From: Clostridiales bacterium
Lineage (GTDB): Bacteria; Bacillota; Clostridia; Oscillospirales; Acutalibacteraceae
DNA: 35,721 nucleotides
Direction of reading: 5' to 3'
Assembly (NCBI GenBank): GCA_019415925.1
Contig: DXYG01000020.1
Location: 1-35,721 of the forward strand
Positions 1-7,986 of this stretch are shown piece by piece. The stretch's first letter is position 1; each line of letters opens with the position of its first letter. The translations under genes were made by a program, and so were the position numbers. Under the pieces are notes generated by a model. That model was not told the origin of the DNA, did not search any database, and saw only the letters and a program-made list of their open reading frames with translations.

Positions 1-63
1 GAATTATATAGAATAACAAGCATTTAATTCTCTATTTTGTACTTTCATAAAATAAGTATAATA

Positions 64-91
64 AAAAAGGGCTGTAAAAACAACCCTTTTT
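64..91 (-). terminator. Rho-independent terminator of the surface-protein cluster
   Basis: Read on the minus strand this is an A-rich/GGG...CCC stem with an 8-11 bp arm (one mismatch), a short T-rich loop and a run of six T residues. It sits about 25 bases past the stop codon of the last gene of the cluster (stop at 115-117). This is the best terminator in the cluster and marks its 3' end. Confidence 0.85.
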
Positions 92-114
92 ATAGATAGT
101 TCAATATTTTTCTA

Positions 115-1368
115 TTAGAGTGTAAGATAAATATCATCAATTGAATATTTTAGAGGACCGCTTTCTGAATCGTTCTTAATGAACCAATAAACCGATACAA
201 CACCCGGCTTATTTTCTTCTGAACGTCCGCCAACCTTTACGTTAGTCACAATGGGTATATCAGTTGAACCGGTGTCAACAACATCCGGATTTGCAGCTAC
301 AACGTTTACCGTAGTTTGAACCTCAAATGTATCGCCATATTGACCAACAACCTTTGTATATAAGGTAGAAGGTCCGACATCCTTTGCTTCAATCTCGCCG
401 GTAGTTTCATTTGCAGTAAAAATACTTGAATTAGAAGCATCATGAGAATATTTTATATTACCGGCATAGTCGGTCGAACTGTTTAAAGATGCATTGAATG
501 TTGAACCGACAGGAATATTGATAGTACTGTAGTAATTCGCAATATAAGCTCCGGTGACTATGCTTTTATCTGCCTGAGCATTATTATTAACATTACTATC
601 ATATGTACCATTCAAATAAAACACTAAACTTTGTGTTTGCGATTGACCGTCAGATTTTATATTAGTAAAAGTCTGCGTCCTTTGATACGACTCCGTCCAA
701 TCCTGAACTGAAAAAAACAATTGAGTTGCAACTGAAGGTATATCTGCATAATATGTTCCACTGCTATTAATTTGTTTAAGAGCTAAATACGTCGAAGGAT
801 ACGAATTAATACCGTAGCATACATAATAGTTCTTATCTTTCCAGTTTACGTCCGGCTCGGTCTTTGTGCTGTTTTTAGGTTGGAAATATATACGCATTTT
901 ATTATTAGACGCCTTTGTATATGTCGTTGAGCCGGAACTTCCTAAATTTGTAATCTTCGGGTATTGCTTATATGTCTTTAGGGGATTGTTTACACCGAGG
1001 TAGAAGCTTCCGTTCGCACCGTCAGGCATTGTCAGCTTTGACAGATAAAGGGAAACGCTCTGAGCGGCTTTGCCGGAATTGATTAGGTCAGTGCGGTAAC
1101 ATATACGCTTTCCTGCCGCCAATCCGTCAGCATTTGAAAAATTATTAATCTCATCAGTTTCAACATATGTTTTACCATCATCGTTGGAAGCGTAGGTACG
1201 CATTGTTACATCTCTTCCGGTTGAAATCTCGTAGTTGAAACCCAAACTGAAACCATCGCCATTGTTGCTTTGAGGGCGGGTGAACCACGAAAATGTTGAA
1301 GTGGTAACGCACATAATACATAGTATTACAGCAAGTAAGGAAACAATTATAATCTTCAATTTTTTCAT
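115..1368 (-). CDS. Exported TasA-like surface protein with BIG2-type Ig domain
   Basis: A 417-residue exported protein, last gene of the minus-strand cluster. The start at 1368 is chosen because GAGAGGTGAT lies just upstream; a longer in-frame start (1383) would overlap that site. Residues 1-30 form a signal peptide ending in S-W-F-T (27-30), the motif typical of SipW-processed TasA/camelysin proteins. A divergent TasA-like domain follows. Residues about 283-357 look like a bacterial Ig-like BIG2 domain, with I-x-V-G-x-T, then S-I-F-T-A-N, then a G-E-I-E-A turn. There is no LPXTG motif or C-terminal membrane segment, so anchoring would be by co-polymerisation or another route. It lies 21 bases after the 1206-residue gene and is surely cotranscribed. 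Role as a minor or tip subunit is inference. Confidence 0.8.
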   Translation of the reverse strand: MKKLKIIIVSLLAVILCIMCVTTSTFSWFTRPQSNNGDGFSLGFNYEISTGRDVTMRTYASNDDGKTYVETDEINNFSNADGLAAGKRICYRTDLINSGKAAQSVSLYLSKLTMPDGANGSFYLGVNNPLKTYKQYPKITNLGSSGSTTYTKASNNKMRIYFQPKNSTKTEPDVNWKDKNYYVCYGINSYPSTYLALKQINSSGTYYADIPSVATQLFFSVQDWTESYQRTQTFTNIKSDGQSQTQSLVFYLNGTYDSNVNNNAQADKSIVTGAYIANYYSTINIPVGSTFNASLNSSTDYAGNIKYSHDASNSSIFTANETTGEIEAKDVGPSTLYTKVVGQYGDTFEVQTTVNVVAANPDVVDTGSTDIPIVTNVKVGGRSEENKPGVVSVYWFIKNDSESGPLKYSIDDIYLTL

Positions 1369-1389
1369 GGTATCACCTCTCAAATTCTA

Positions 1390-4300
1390 TTATGTTTGTG
1401 TCCAGCTACCTTCACCACTTTTTGTAGCAGTATATGTTGTACTGTTACCTCTGTCACCTGCAACCCATTTATTCCAATACTTAATAGATTCACCTTCATG
1501 TGTATTACCTGTGTTGAATCCATTTCCGGTACATCTGTAGAAAGTAATATTAGTTACAGTAGATGGAATCGGTGCGACAGTAGTCCAAATATCATTCGAG
1601 CAACTCATCTTATAGGAAGTATTTGTATCGTTATCGTATGCAAACAAAGTAGCACCGTCTTTATCGACCCATTTTGTGTTGCTTGAATTATCTGGATCAA
1701 CCGTATTATCCACAAATGTTATTGTAATATTTGTGACAGCCTTCTGCGTGAATTTAGCATAATATGTTTTGTTGCTGTCAAGGGTAACATTACTTAATGT
1801 GGTTCCAACAGAAGTATTACAACCAGCGTCTGTGTACCAACCCTTGAACTCGTAGCCGGAGTTAGCTGTGGCAGTTGCAGTAAATTTGTCACCTTTATTA
1901 TACGGCAACACTTGTGATGTTGTATAGATACTGCTTCCGACTTTGATTGAGCCGCCCGTAAAGTCCTCGGAAACTTTCTGGTTGTTTGAATTGAATCGCA
2001 CTGCACCAAGCTTAACAGATACGAGGTTATTATATTCCGGCAATTTACCTGTGTCTGGCGAACTGTCAAAGAAGTAAGTTTTACCGAATTCACCACCATA
2101 ACGACCGTTCAGACCATTTGCCGGATGCTGATTTTTTCCGTTATCACTTATAATAACACAGAATCCGTTTGCTTCATTTGCGGGTACGGAGAATTCTATT
2201 TTATAATATCCGGTTGCGGCATCATAAGTAGCCTCTTTTTTACCCGGCCATTCGCCATTGTATTTTGTGTCATTACCCGAATTATAGATATATGCGTTAT
2301 ACGAGCTAAAATCTTTTCTCTTCGCAAAATAAATTGTTGTAGTCTTTTTCGACAAATTAAATCGTGCATACGCATTAATTGCATTTAAAGGACTGATTGT
2401 TAATTCCTCGGAGGTGCCATTTGTTTCGTCAATTAAATTACCACCCGTAGGGTCGTCATACCAACCCTTAAATTCATATCCGTCCTTTGTAATTGCCTTA
2501 AGCGTTACATTTGTAGCGTGCACAACATTTTCTACCTGAGCTTTTGGGCCGGCAGAAGTCGTTGTGTCACCGTATTTAATCTGAACGGTACCACCTGTAT
2601 CGCCCACAGTTCCGTCGGTTACGGCAGTTGCATTAACCACATATTTTTTAAGCTCAAATTTTGCGTAGTATTTTTTGAGTGCATCATTTTTGTTTACCGT
2701 GAATTCAGGTTGGTCGGTATGAAAATTTGACAAAGCCTTGTCCTTATACCAGCCGACAAATTCGTATCCGTCGGAATCAGCAGCAACAGCATTATATGTA
2801 ACGGTTTCTGTATTTTTGGCATTTATCTTAATATAAGCTCCGCTTGCTTTGTTGTTGCTGTTAATATAGAATTCAGCATTACCTTTGCCTTCTTGACCAT
2901 ATGCTTCAACGGAAAATGTTTTTACATTAAAATGAGCATAATAATCAATCGGCTTGTTCAAATTGGTTATAGTAAGAGTAGTCTGACGCTGACTTTCATC
3001 ATTGGAAATCTTGCTACCGTCTTTGTGGTACCAACCCATAAATTCATAATCTTTTGCCTGATCAGCTGTCTGTACAGCATTGAGTGTTACACTTCCGCCC
3101 GACAAAACAGATAAATTATCTTTATCAATCGGAGTACGTTCGTTAATCTGCACCTTACCGCCGAGCGTATTTACGGTACCATTACCTGTAATCTTACCTG
3201 TTGAATAATCTATTTCATCATATGTTTTTGCATTTACACGCACATTATACTGGAATTTTGCAACAAACTCGACTGTCTCGGACTTTTTGTCAGCAATATA
3301 TTGCGCTGTGCTATTAGGTGAATATATTTGTGAATCTTTATACCAACCTTCAAAAGCATAACCTTCAGCAGGTGTGGCTATAAGATCAACCTCTGTTCCG
3401 GCAGTAACTCTTACTTCTGTAGCATTTACCACTCCACCGCTGACGCTGACAGTTCCCATACTCTCGTAGCCGCTTGCAACTTTGACTTGTACTGTTGCAG
3501 CAGGCTCCCAGAAACCGGTTGTGTCCGAAGTAATATGAAATTTTGACTCATTTTGTTCATACCTATTCGGGGCATTAATTGATTTTCCTAAAAATTCAAA
3601 GGTCAGTTCTTTTGAATTTTCATCATTAGGAATATACGCTTTCCAATATCCTTCGTTATAGTTCATCGGTACAACTGATGTATTATTTTTTGTTTTCAGC
3701 GTAACCTGTGTTGCAGAGGAAGGAGCATCGGAAGGATTTGTCAAAACGCTTGAATTTTCACTTCTAAGGTTAATTAAGCACACATCTTTCCATGTTCCGT
3801 AGCCCAGCTTGCTATGTTCTGGAACAATATTTCCATAAGCAGTAAAGGTATAAGCACCCTGAAAGCTTGCGTCACTGAGCTTGCCCATCCAATAATTTTC
3901 GTACTTTGCATCAGAGTCGGGATTGCCTGAAATTGATTTTAACGAACGATAGAAGTACATATAATTATTATAATCACCTAAATCATCCGGGGCAATCTGC
4001 ACTGTCCATTCGGTTACCTTTGAGGAAGTTCCATTGGTAACAGGCTCCATCCTATGGTAGCTGTCATTTGCAGTCTTAACCCACATATCAATTGAATCAT
4101 TTGAAACCCATTGCCAAGTATCTTTCTTTGCAGTTGGCGAATTATATGCCGAAGTTCTGTCAATAAATTTAATTGTCTTTTTTGTTACGCCTGTAACTAT
4201 TGAAAAGTTATTTGTTGTAAGGCTTTTGCCTGAGTAATCCTCAGACGGTTCAGGGTCCTGAAGCCATGCAGTAAGTGTAACAAGCTTTGTCTTATTATAA

Positions 4301-5010
4301 TCAACACTGAACAGAGGTTGATTAGTTGTTTCACTTTCTCCTTTGAAAACAAAATCACTGAAAGAATTTATATTTATCGACTGACTTTTAGTACCGTTAG
4401 TATTTGCAACTACGTTTTCGGAGTCACGCTGCTTATTCGAATAAATCTTTGTAGATGGGCTTGTACCATTTTCGTTCGCAACAGTCAGCGCTATTCTGAC
4501 TTGGTTTTGATTTAATACTGTATCACCAATTTTAAATTCGGGAACAGTTTGAAAATAAAAGTCTGTATTCTTTCCGATGGACTTAACCCTAAATGAGAAG
4601 CTAATGTAGTTGGTGTTTTTATCGTTAATTCCGCCCCTTCTGTAACGAGAATCAAAGGCGCTGCCGCCAGTTTTTGCAACTTGAGGGAAAAAGAAATTCT
4701 GTCCGTCTGCACTTGAAGCCGAAGCCATATGTACATTACCGGAAGCACGGAAATACTGCGAAAGATCAATCTGTTGATTATATTCAGAACCGGAGCCAAC
4801 TAAAACATCAGTATAGGTGTAGGTATCAATTTTTCCTATTTTATCAGAATTGCTGATTCTAATTGAAGAAATTGTTTCTACCCAGGCATAGGTTGAAACA
4901 AGCAGAATCATTGCAACCTCTACAAGTGCCACTAATGAAAGCAACCAACCATAGCGTGATTTTTTCTTTTTTAATAATGCGTTTTTAATTGCTGACAGCT
5001 TTTCCTTCAT
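1390..5010 (-). CDS. Giant exported adhesin-like protein with InlB-type repeats
   Basis: A 1206-residue secreted protein, preceded by GGAGGTG at good spacing. A basic N-terminus and hydrophobic segment (about 21-40) end in TYAWVE (40-45), a variant of the TasA-type A-W-F-T motif. A TasA-like domain follows, with SSADGQNFFFP near 99-109 and an A-W-L strand near 248-250. A module with FIDRT (282-286) and FYRS (353-356) comes next. Five divergent InlB-B/Listeria-Bacteroides-type repeats are marked by G-Y-x-F-x-G-W-Y near 550, 654, 748, 844 and 1052, each followed by a Y-A-K-F or similar end. Residues about 890-985 resemble a starch-binding CBM26 module (WPGKKEA, then C-V-I-I-S-D-N-G). A second FVDNT...ITFYR module lies at 1098-1159. 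Likely a surface adhesin or tip subunit; the ligand, perhaps glycan, is unproven. There is no LPXTG motif. Confidence 0.85.
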   Translation of the reverse strand: MKEKLSAIKNALLKKKKSRYGWLLSLVALVEVAMILLVSTYAWVETISSIRISNSDKIGKIDTYTYTDVLVGSGSEYNQQIDLSQYFRASGNVHMASASSADGQNFFFPQVAKTGGSAFDSRYRRGGINDKNTNYISFSFRVKSIGKNTDFYFQTVPEFKIGDTVLNQNQVRIALTVANENGTSPSTKIYSNKQRDSENVVANTNGTKSQSININSFSDFVFKGESETTNQPLFSVDYNKTKLVTLTAWLQDPEPSEDYSGKSLTTNNFSIVTGVTKKTIKFIDRTSAYNSPTAKKDTWQWVSNDSIDMWVKTANDSYHRMEPVTNGTSSKVTEWTVQIAPDDLGDYNNYMYFYRSLKSISGNPDSDAKYENYWMGKLSDASFQGAYTFTAYGNIVPEHSKLGYGTWKDVCLINLRSENSSVLTNPSDAPSSATQVTLKTKNNTSVVPMNYNEGYWKAYIPNDENSKELTFEFLGKSINAPNRYEQNESKFHITSDTTGFWEPAATVQVKVASGYESMGTVSVSGGVVNATEVRVTAGTEVDLIATPAEGYAFEGWYKDSQIYSPNSTAQYIADKKSETVEFVAKFQYNVRVNAKTYDEIDYSTGKITGNGTVNTLGGKVQINERTPIDKDNLSVLSGGSVTLNAVQTADQAKDYEFMGWYHKDGSKISNDESQRQTTLTITNLNKPIDYYAHFNVKTFSVEAYGQEGKGNAEFYINSNNKASGAYIKINAKNTETVTYNAVAADSDGYEFVGWYKDKALSNFHTDQPEFTVNKNDALKKYYAKFELKKYVVNATAVTDGTVGDTGGTVQIKYGDTTTSAGPKAQVENVVHATNVTLKAITKDGYEFKGWYDDPTGGNLIDETNGTSEELTISPLNAINAYARFNLSKKTTTIYFAKRKDFSSYNAYIYNSGNDTKYNGEWPGKKEATYDAATGYYKIEFSVPANEANGFCVIISDNGKNQHPANGLNGRYGGEFGKTYFFDSSPDTGKLPEYNNLVSVKLGAVRFNSNNQKVSEDFTGGSIKVGSSIYTTSQVLPYNKGDKFTATATANSGYEFKGWYTDAGCNTSVGTTLSNVTLDSNKTYYAKFTQKAVTNITITFVDNTVDPDNSSNTKWVDKDGATLFAYDNDTNTSYKMSCSNDIWTTVAPIPSTVTNITFYRCTGNGFNTGNTHEGESIKYWNKWVAGDRGNSTTYTATKSGEGSWTQT

Positions 5011-5079
5011 TATGACACCTCCATTTTTAATTAAGTAACCGCTGAATATATCACACTGAAAATTGTATGCACAAACGAT

Positions 5080-6906
5080 TTATTCTTTGTTTGCTTTGAA
5101 ATTAGCTACTGCCTTGCCGTTATCGTTCATATAGAAATTCCAGTATGTATCTGTGTTGTCGGTAACTGTAATAAATCCACCTTCGAGCGATATTGCCTTT
5201 TCGGTAGTACCATCTGACACAGTAAATTGTTTAATTCTATCATCTATATTTGCTGTTTGATTTGTCGTTTTATAGTAATCAGTATTATTTCCTTTGTCAA
5301 GCTTAATTCTATTTCCGTTGCTGAACTCAAGGTACAGACTAGCTCCGTTTTGCAGCATTTTATATACATCACTTTGGGTCTTTGAAGAAATAACCTGTCC
5401 AAGTTCAATATGTTTAATAGTAAATTGCTGGGTTTCTTCAGAGCCACCACCGGACTCACCTGATCCACCGGACTCACCTGATCCGCCTTGGTTTGTTGGA
5501 TTACCCCAATAGCCTATACAGGGAGCAAGACGCTGTTTCTGAGTCTTAGAATCATAATCTTGTCCTTTAACTTCACCGTAGCCGTTATCATATTTCGCTG
5601 AATATGTATAGAGCAGAGAACCGTTTTCGGTGCCGTCAGTCGTTCTATGATCCTGACTTCCGTTTGTTCCGAAAAATTCTGAATACCATTTCTTTCCATC
5701 TTCAGTCAAAATAAGTGATCTTAAATCAGGCATGGTATGCCACGAGTTGTAAACAATCTCTTCATTCTTAGCCATACATCGGTAAAAGGAAATATTTGTG
5801 GTTACATTGTTCGGCAAATATGCAATCCAAGTTTTATTACCGTTTTCAGTTACTTTGCCTCTTTTCATTACAACAGATTTCCAAACATCTCTTGTTTTGG
5901 TACTTGCCTCAACATCTCTGTATGACATAATAATCAGAATTTGTTCATTCGGTTTTTCATCAATCCAGTGCTTGTTCTCACCGTTTTGGTATTTTGTATC
6001 GTCAATAAATTTGACTTCATGCATCTCTGTCCAGTTACTTTCAAGTTCAATATCAACAGAAATCTCCTGCCCCTTGTACTGCTCAAGGACACTGCTTGTA
6101 CCCTCAAGCCAGACTACCATTGAAGCAGTTATCGGTACACCGTTCTCAAGTGTAAACAGCGGCTTACCTGTGCCGTAATAATAATCGGAAAAGGATTTAA
6201 CATCTGTACGCTGCGTCGCAGGATTGCCGTAAGAATCGGTTGCCGCAACTGCATCGTAATTTATGGTGTATTGATCAACGAGCGCACGAGGGTCAATAAC
6301 CTTTGGCTCTGTGCTGCTGTCTTGAATAAAAGCTATGCGAACCGGACATTCCTCGTGGAAAATCTGACCTACCGGAAGACGAGTGTTGTTTTTGTCATAT
6401 TTCATTTTAAGAGAACCGTCAAAGACCTCTTCAACCGGCTCCGACTGACCTTCTACTTTTCTTTTTACCTTAATCATATAGGATTTTACATAAACATATG
6501 TAACACTTGAATCGCCCTGGAGAGTAAAATCCTTATGCGCATAAAGAACATTTTTATCGCCGACATTTCCCTCGCGGAATTTCATATTGCTTGTCTCAGA
6601 TGAGAAATTGCCCTCGGCGGGGAAGAACACATTTCTTCCGTCAACGCTTGAAGCCTCGGAAAGCATAAGATTGTCAAGCTTTATGTGGTTTTCTAAATCC
6701 TCGCCCTCATTAACACGAAGTCCTGAAGAAGCATTCATTTTGAAGCTGTCAGAATCTACGCTTGCAGTATCCTGGCGGGTAAACCACGACACAGTTGTAG
6801 TTACAAGTAACAAAAAGACAAGAAAAATCGATATGTATGAAGCTGAAAGTTTTTTGTAACCGCCAAGTCTTCTTTGTGAATATTTTTCAATAAACTTATT
6901 CAGCAT
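5080..6906 (-). CDS. Exported TasA-like surface protein with Gly/Ser linker
   Basis: A 608-residue exported protein; GGAGAT lies upstream of the ATG. The N-terminal hydrophobic segment (about 25-41) ends in V-S-W-F-T (39-43), so it is a SipW-type substrate. The TasA-like domain contains SSVDGRNVFFPA (86-97) and V-V-W-L-E-G (264-269), both shared with paralogues in the cluster. A module with FIDDT (300-304) and NISFYR (371-376) matches two modules in the 1206-residue neighbour. A Gly/Ser/Glu linker (about 473-491) joins a C-terminal domain of about 115 residues that I do not recognise. The gene lies between the 333- and 1206-residue paralogues with short gaps (52 and 69 bases). No sortase signal is present. 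Function as a structural or adhesive fibre component is inferred from context. Confidence 0.8.
   Translation of the reverse strand: MLNKFIEKYSQRRLGGYKKLSASYISIFLVFLLLVTTTVSWFTRQDTASVDSDSFKMNASSGLRVNEGEDLENHIKLDNLMLSEASSVDGRNVFFPAEGNFSSETSNMKFREGNVGDKNVLYAHKDFTLQGDSSVTYVYVKSYMIKVKRKVEGQSEPVEEVFDGSLKMKYDKNNTRLPVGQIFHEECPVRIAFIQDSSTEPKVIDPRALVDQYTINYDAVAATDSYGNPATQRTDVKSFSDYYYGTGKPLFTLENGVPITASMVVWLEGTSSVLEQYKGQEISVDIELESNWTEMHEVKFIDDTKYQNGENKHWIDEKPNEQILIIMSYRDVEASTKTRDVWKSVVMKRGKVTENGNKTWIAYLPNNVTTNISFYRCMAKNEEIVYNSWHTMPDLRSLILTEDGKKWYSEFFGTNGSQDHRTTDGTENGSLLYTYSAKYDNGYGEVKGQDYDSKTQKQRLAPCIGYWGNPTNQGGSGESGGSGESGGGSEETQQFTIKHIELGQVISSKTQSDVYKMLQNGASLYLEFSNGNRIKLDKGNNTDYYKTTNQTANIDDRIKQFTVSDGTTEKAISLEGGFITVTDNTDTYWNFYMNDNGKAVANFKANKE
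5447..5482 (-). repeat. 18-bp in-frame tandem repeat encoding the Gly/Ser linker
   Basis: Two identical 18-base units lie head to tail (5447-5464 and 5465-5482), followed by a partial third. They encode repeated Gly-Glu-Ser-Gly-Gly-Ser units in the 608-residue surface protein. Copy-number change would alter linker length without shifting the frame. Confidence 0.85.
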
Positions 6907-6958
6907 CAGTAAAATATCTCCTTTCCTTGTTGATAATCAATATAAATATAATACCATA

Positions 6959-7960
6959 TTACTCTTTGATAGTCAATTCTAAATTAACCTTAAATTCGCC
7001 GCCAACAAGTGCTTTACGGGATTCATAGTCCTCACCCTCAAGCCACATATTGCACACAACAGAGGTGACATAATACACTTTATTACCATAGTTATTCGTT
7101 TCAGAAAGTGTTGCAATTTTCTTTTTTTCTTTTAGGACAAACTCTCCGTTAACCGATTCAGAGGTAGCAAGAACATTTGTGTTAGTAAATTCTGTTCTTA
7201 CTTTCTGACTTGACCAATAATAATGTTTATATGTAGGATCGCCATCAATATTTGATCTTTTTACATTTTCCCGTAAACTTTCGCTACCAATACTGTTAGC
7301 TGAGAAGAGAATATCCGGTCTTGGTATCCAGAGTAATTTAGGTGTTTTTTCAGCGTCATTTGTATAGACTGAAAACCTTGCCGCACCAACAATTGCATCC
7401 TTGGAAATCTTATTTGTGTTGCTTATTGTATTTGTGGCATTATCGCCAGTCAGCGCAGGAGATACTGTTGTGAACTTAGAGCCTGCGTCAAGATACACAT
7501 CGTGTTGACCCTCTGAGCGGATATAAAGGTCGAAGCTAAGATATTTCTCATTCGGAGTTGCAGTTCTCCATACACTTTCCGGTCCGACATCAGGCTTTGC
7601 AACACCGTTACTCTGCAGAAGAGGAGGCTGCATAAATGTTACACCGTCGCTTGTTACCTCAGAAAAACCTTTCTTCAAGTCTTCCATAAAATTCTGATCC
7701 TTTAATGTAATGGCAGACGTAAAATCATCATCATCCGGTTTGACCGCTTTGTTTGGGTCATCAGAATGCGGAACGATAGCTATTTCGAGCTTATCAGGCG
7801 CCCTGCACTCAACACTAATGCCGTCCGCTGTAGCTGAAGACTTATTGGTAAACCACGCCCACATTGCAAGAATTGCAACAAAAACAAGCACAACAAGAAT
7901 TATTAAATTTTTAGCAATCATTCTGCCCGTTTTTCTGTTGGACGCAGTAGAATTTTTCAT
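6959..7960 (-). CDS. Exported TasA-like surface protein (333 aa)
   Basis: A 333-residue exported protein with AGAGGC upstream of the ATG. The hydrophobic segment (about 18-37) ends in W-A-W-F-T (34-38), directly followed by NKSSATADGISV. That string is nearly colinear with the TTDSSAYADGISV of the 278-residue paralogue at 12846-13682, so the two are homologous from the signal peptide onward. Further shared features are an SDGVTF motif near residue 100 and a C-terminal M-W-L-E-G-E-D (about 302-308), equivalent to W-F-E-G-Q-D in the paralogue. The gene starts 26 bases after the coiled-coil gene stop and is surely cotranscribed. It has no adhesin module, so it may be a minor subunit or adaptor between shaft and tip. 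That role is inference. Confidence 0.8.
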   Translation of the reverse strand: MKNSTASNRKTGRMIAKNLIILVVLVFVAILAMWAWFTNKSSATADGISVECRAPDKLEIAIVPHSDDPNKAVKPDDDDFTSAITLKDQNFMEDLKKGFSEVTSDGVTFMQPPLLQSNGVAKPDVGPESVWRTATPNEKYLSFDLYIRSEGQHDVYLDAGSKFTTVSPALTGDNATNTISNTNKISKDAIVGAARFSVYTNDAEKTPKLLWIPRPDILFSANSIGSESLRENVKRSNIDGDPTYKHYYWSSQKVRTEFTNTNVLATSESVNGEFVLKEKKKIATLSETNNYGNKVYYVTSVVCNMWLEGEDYESRKALVGGEFKVNLELTIKE

Positions 7961-7986
7961 AAGTCTGCCTCTCTGAATTAACTTTA

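Noticed and set aside
5798..6178. A 126-codon plus-strand frame opposite the 608-residue protein
   Set aside because: Antisense shadow with no ribosome site; the minus-strand gene has motifs shared with paralogues.
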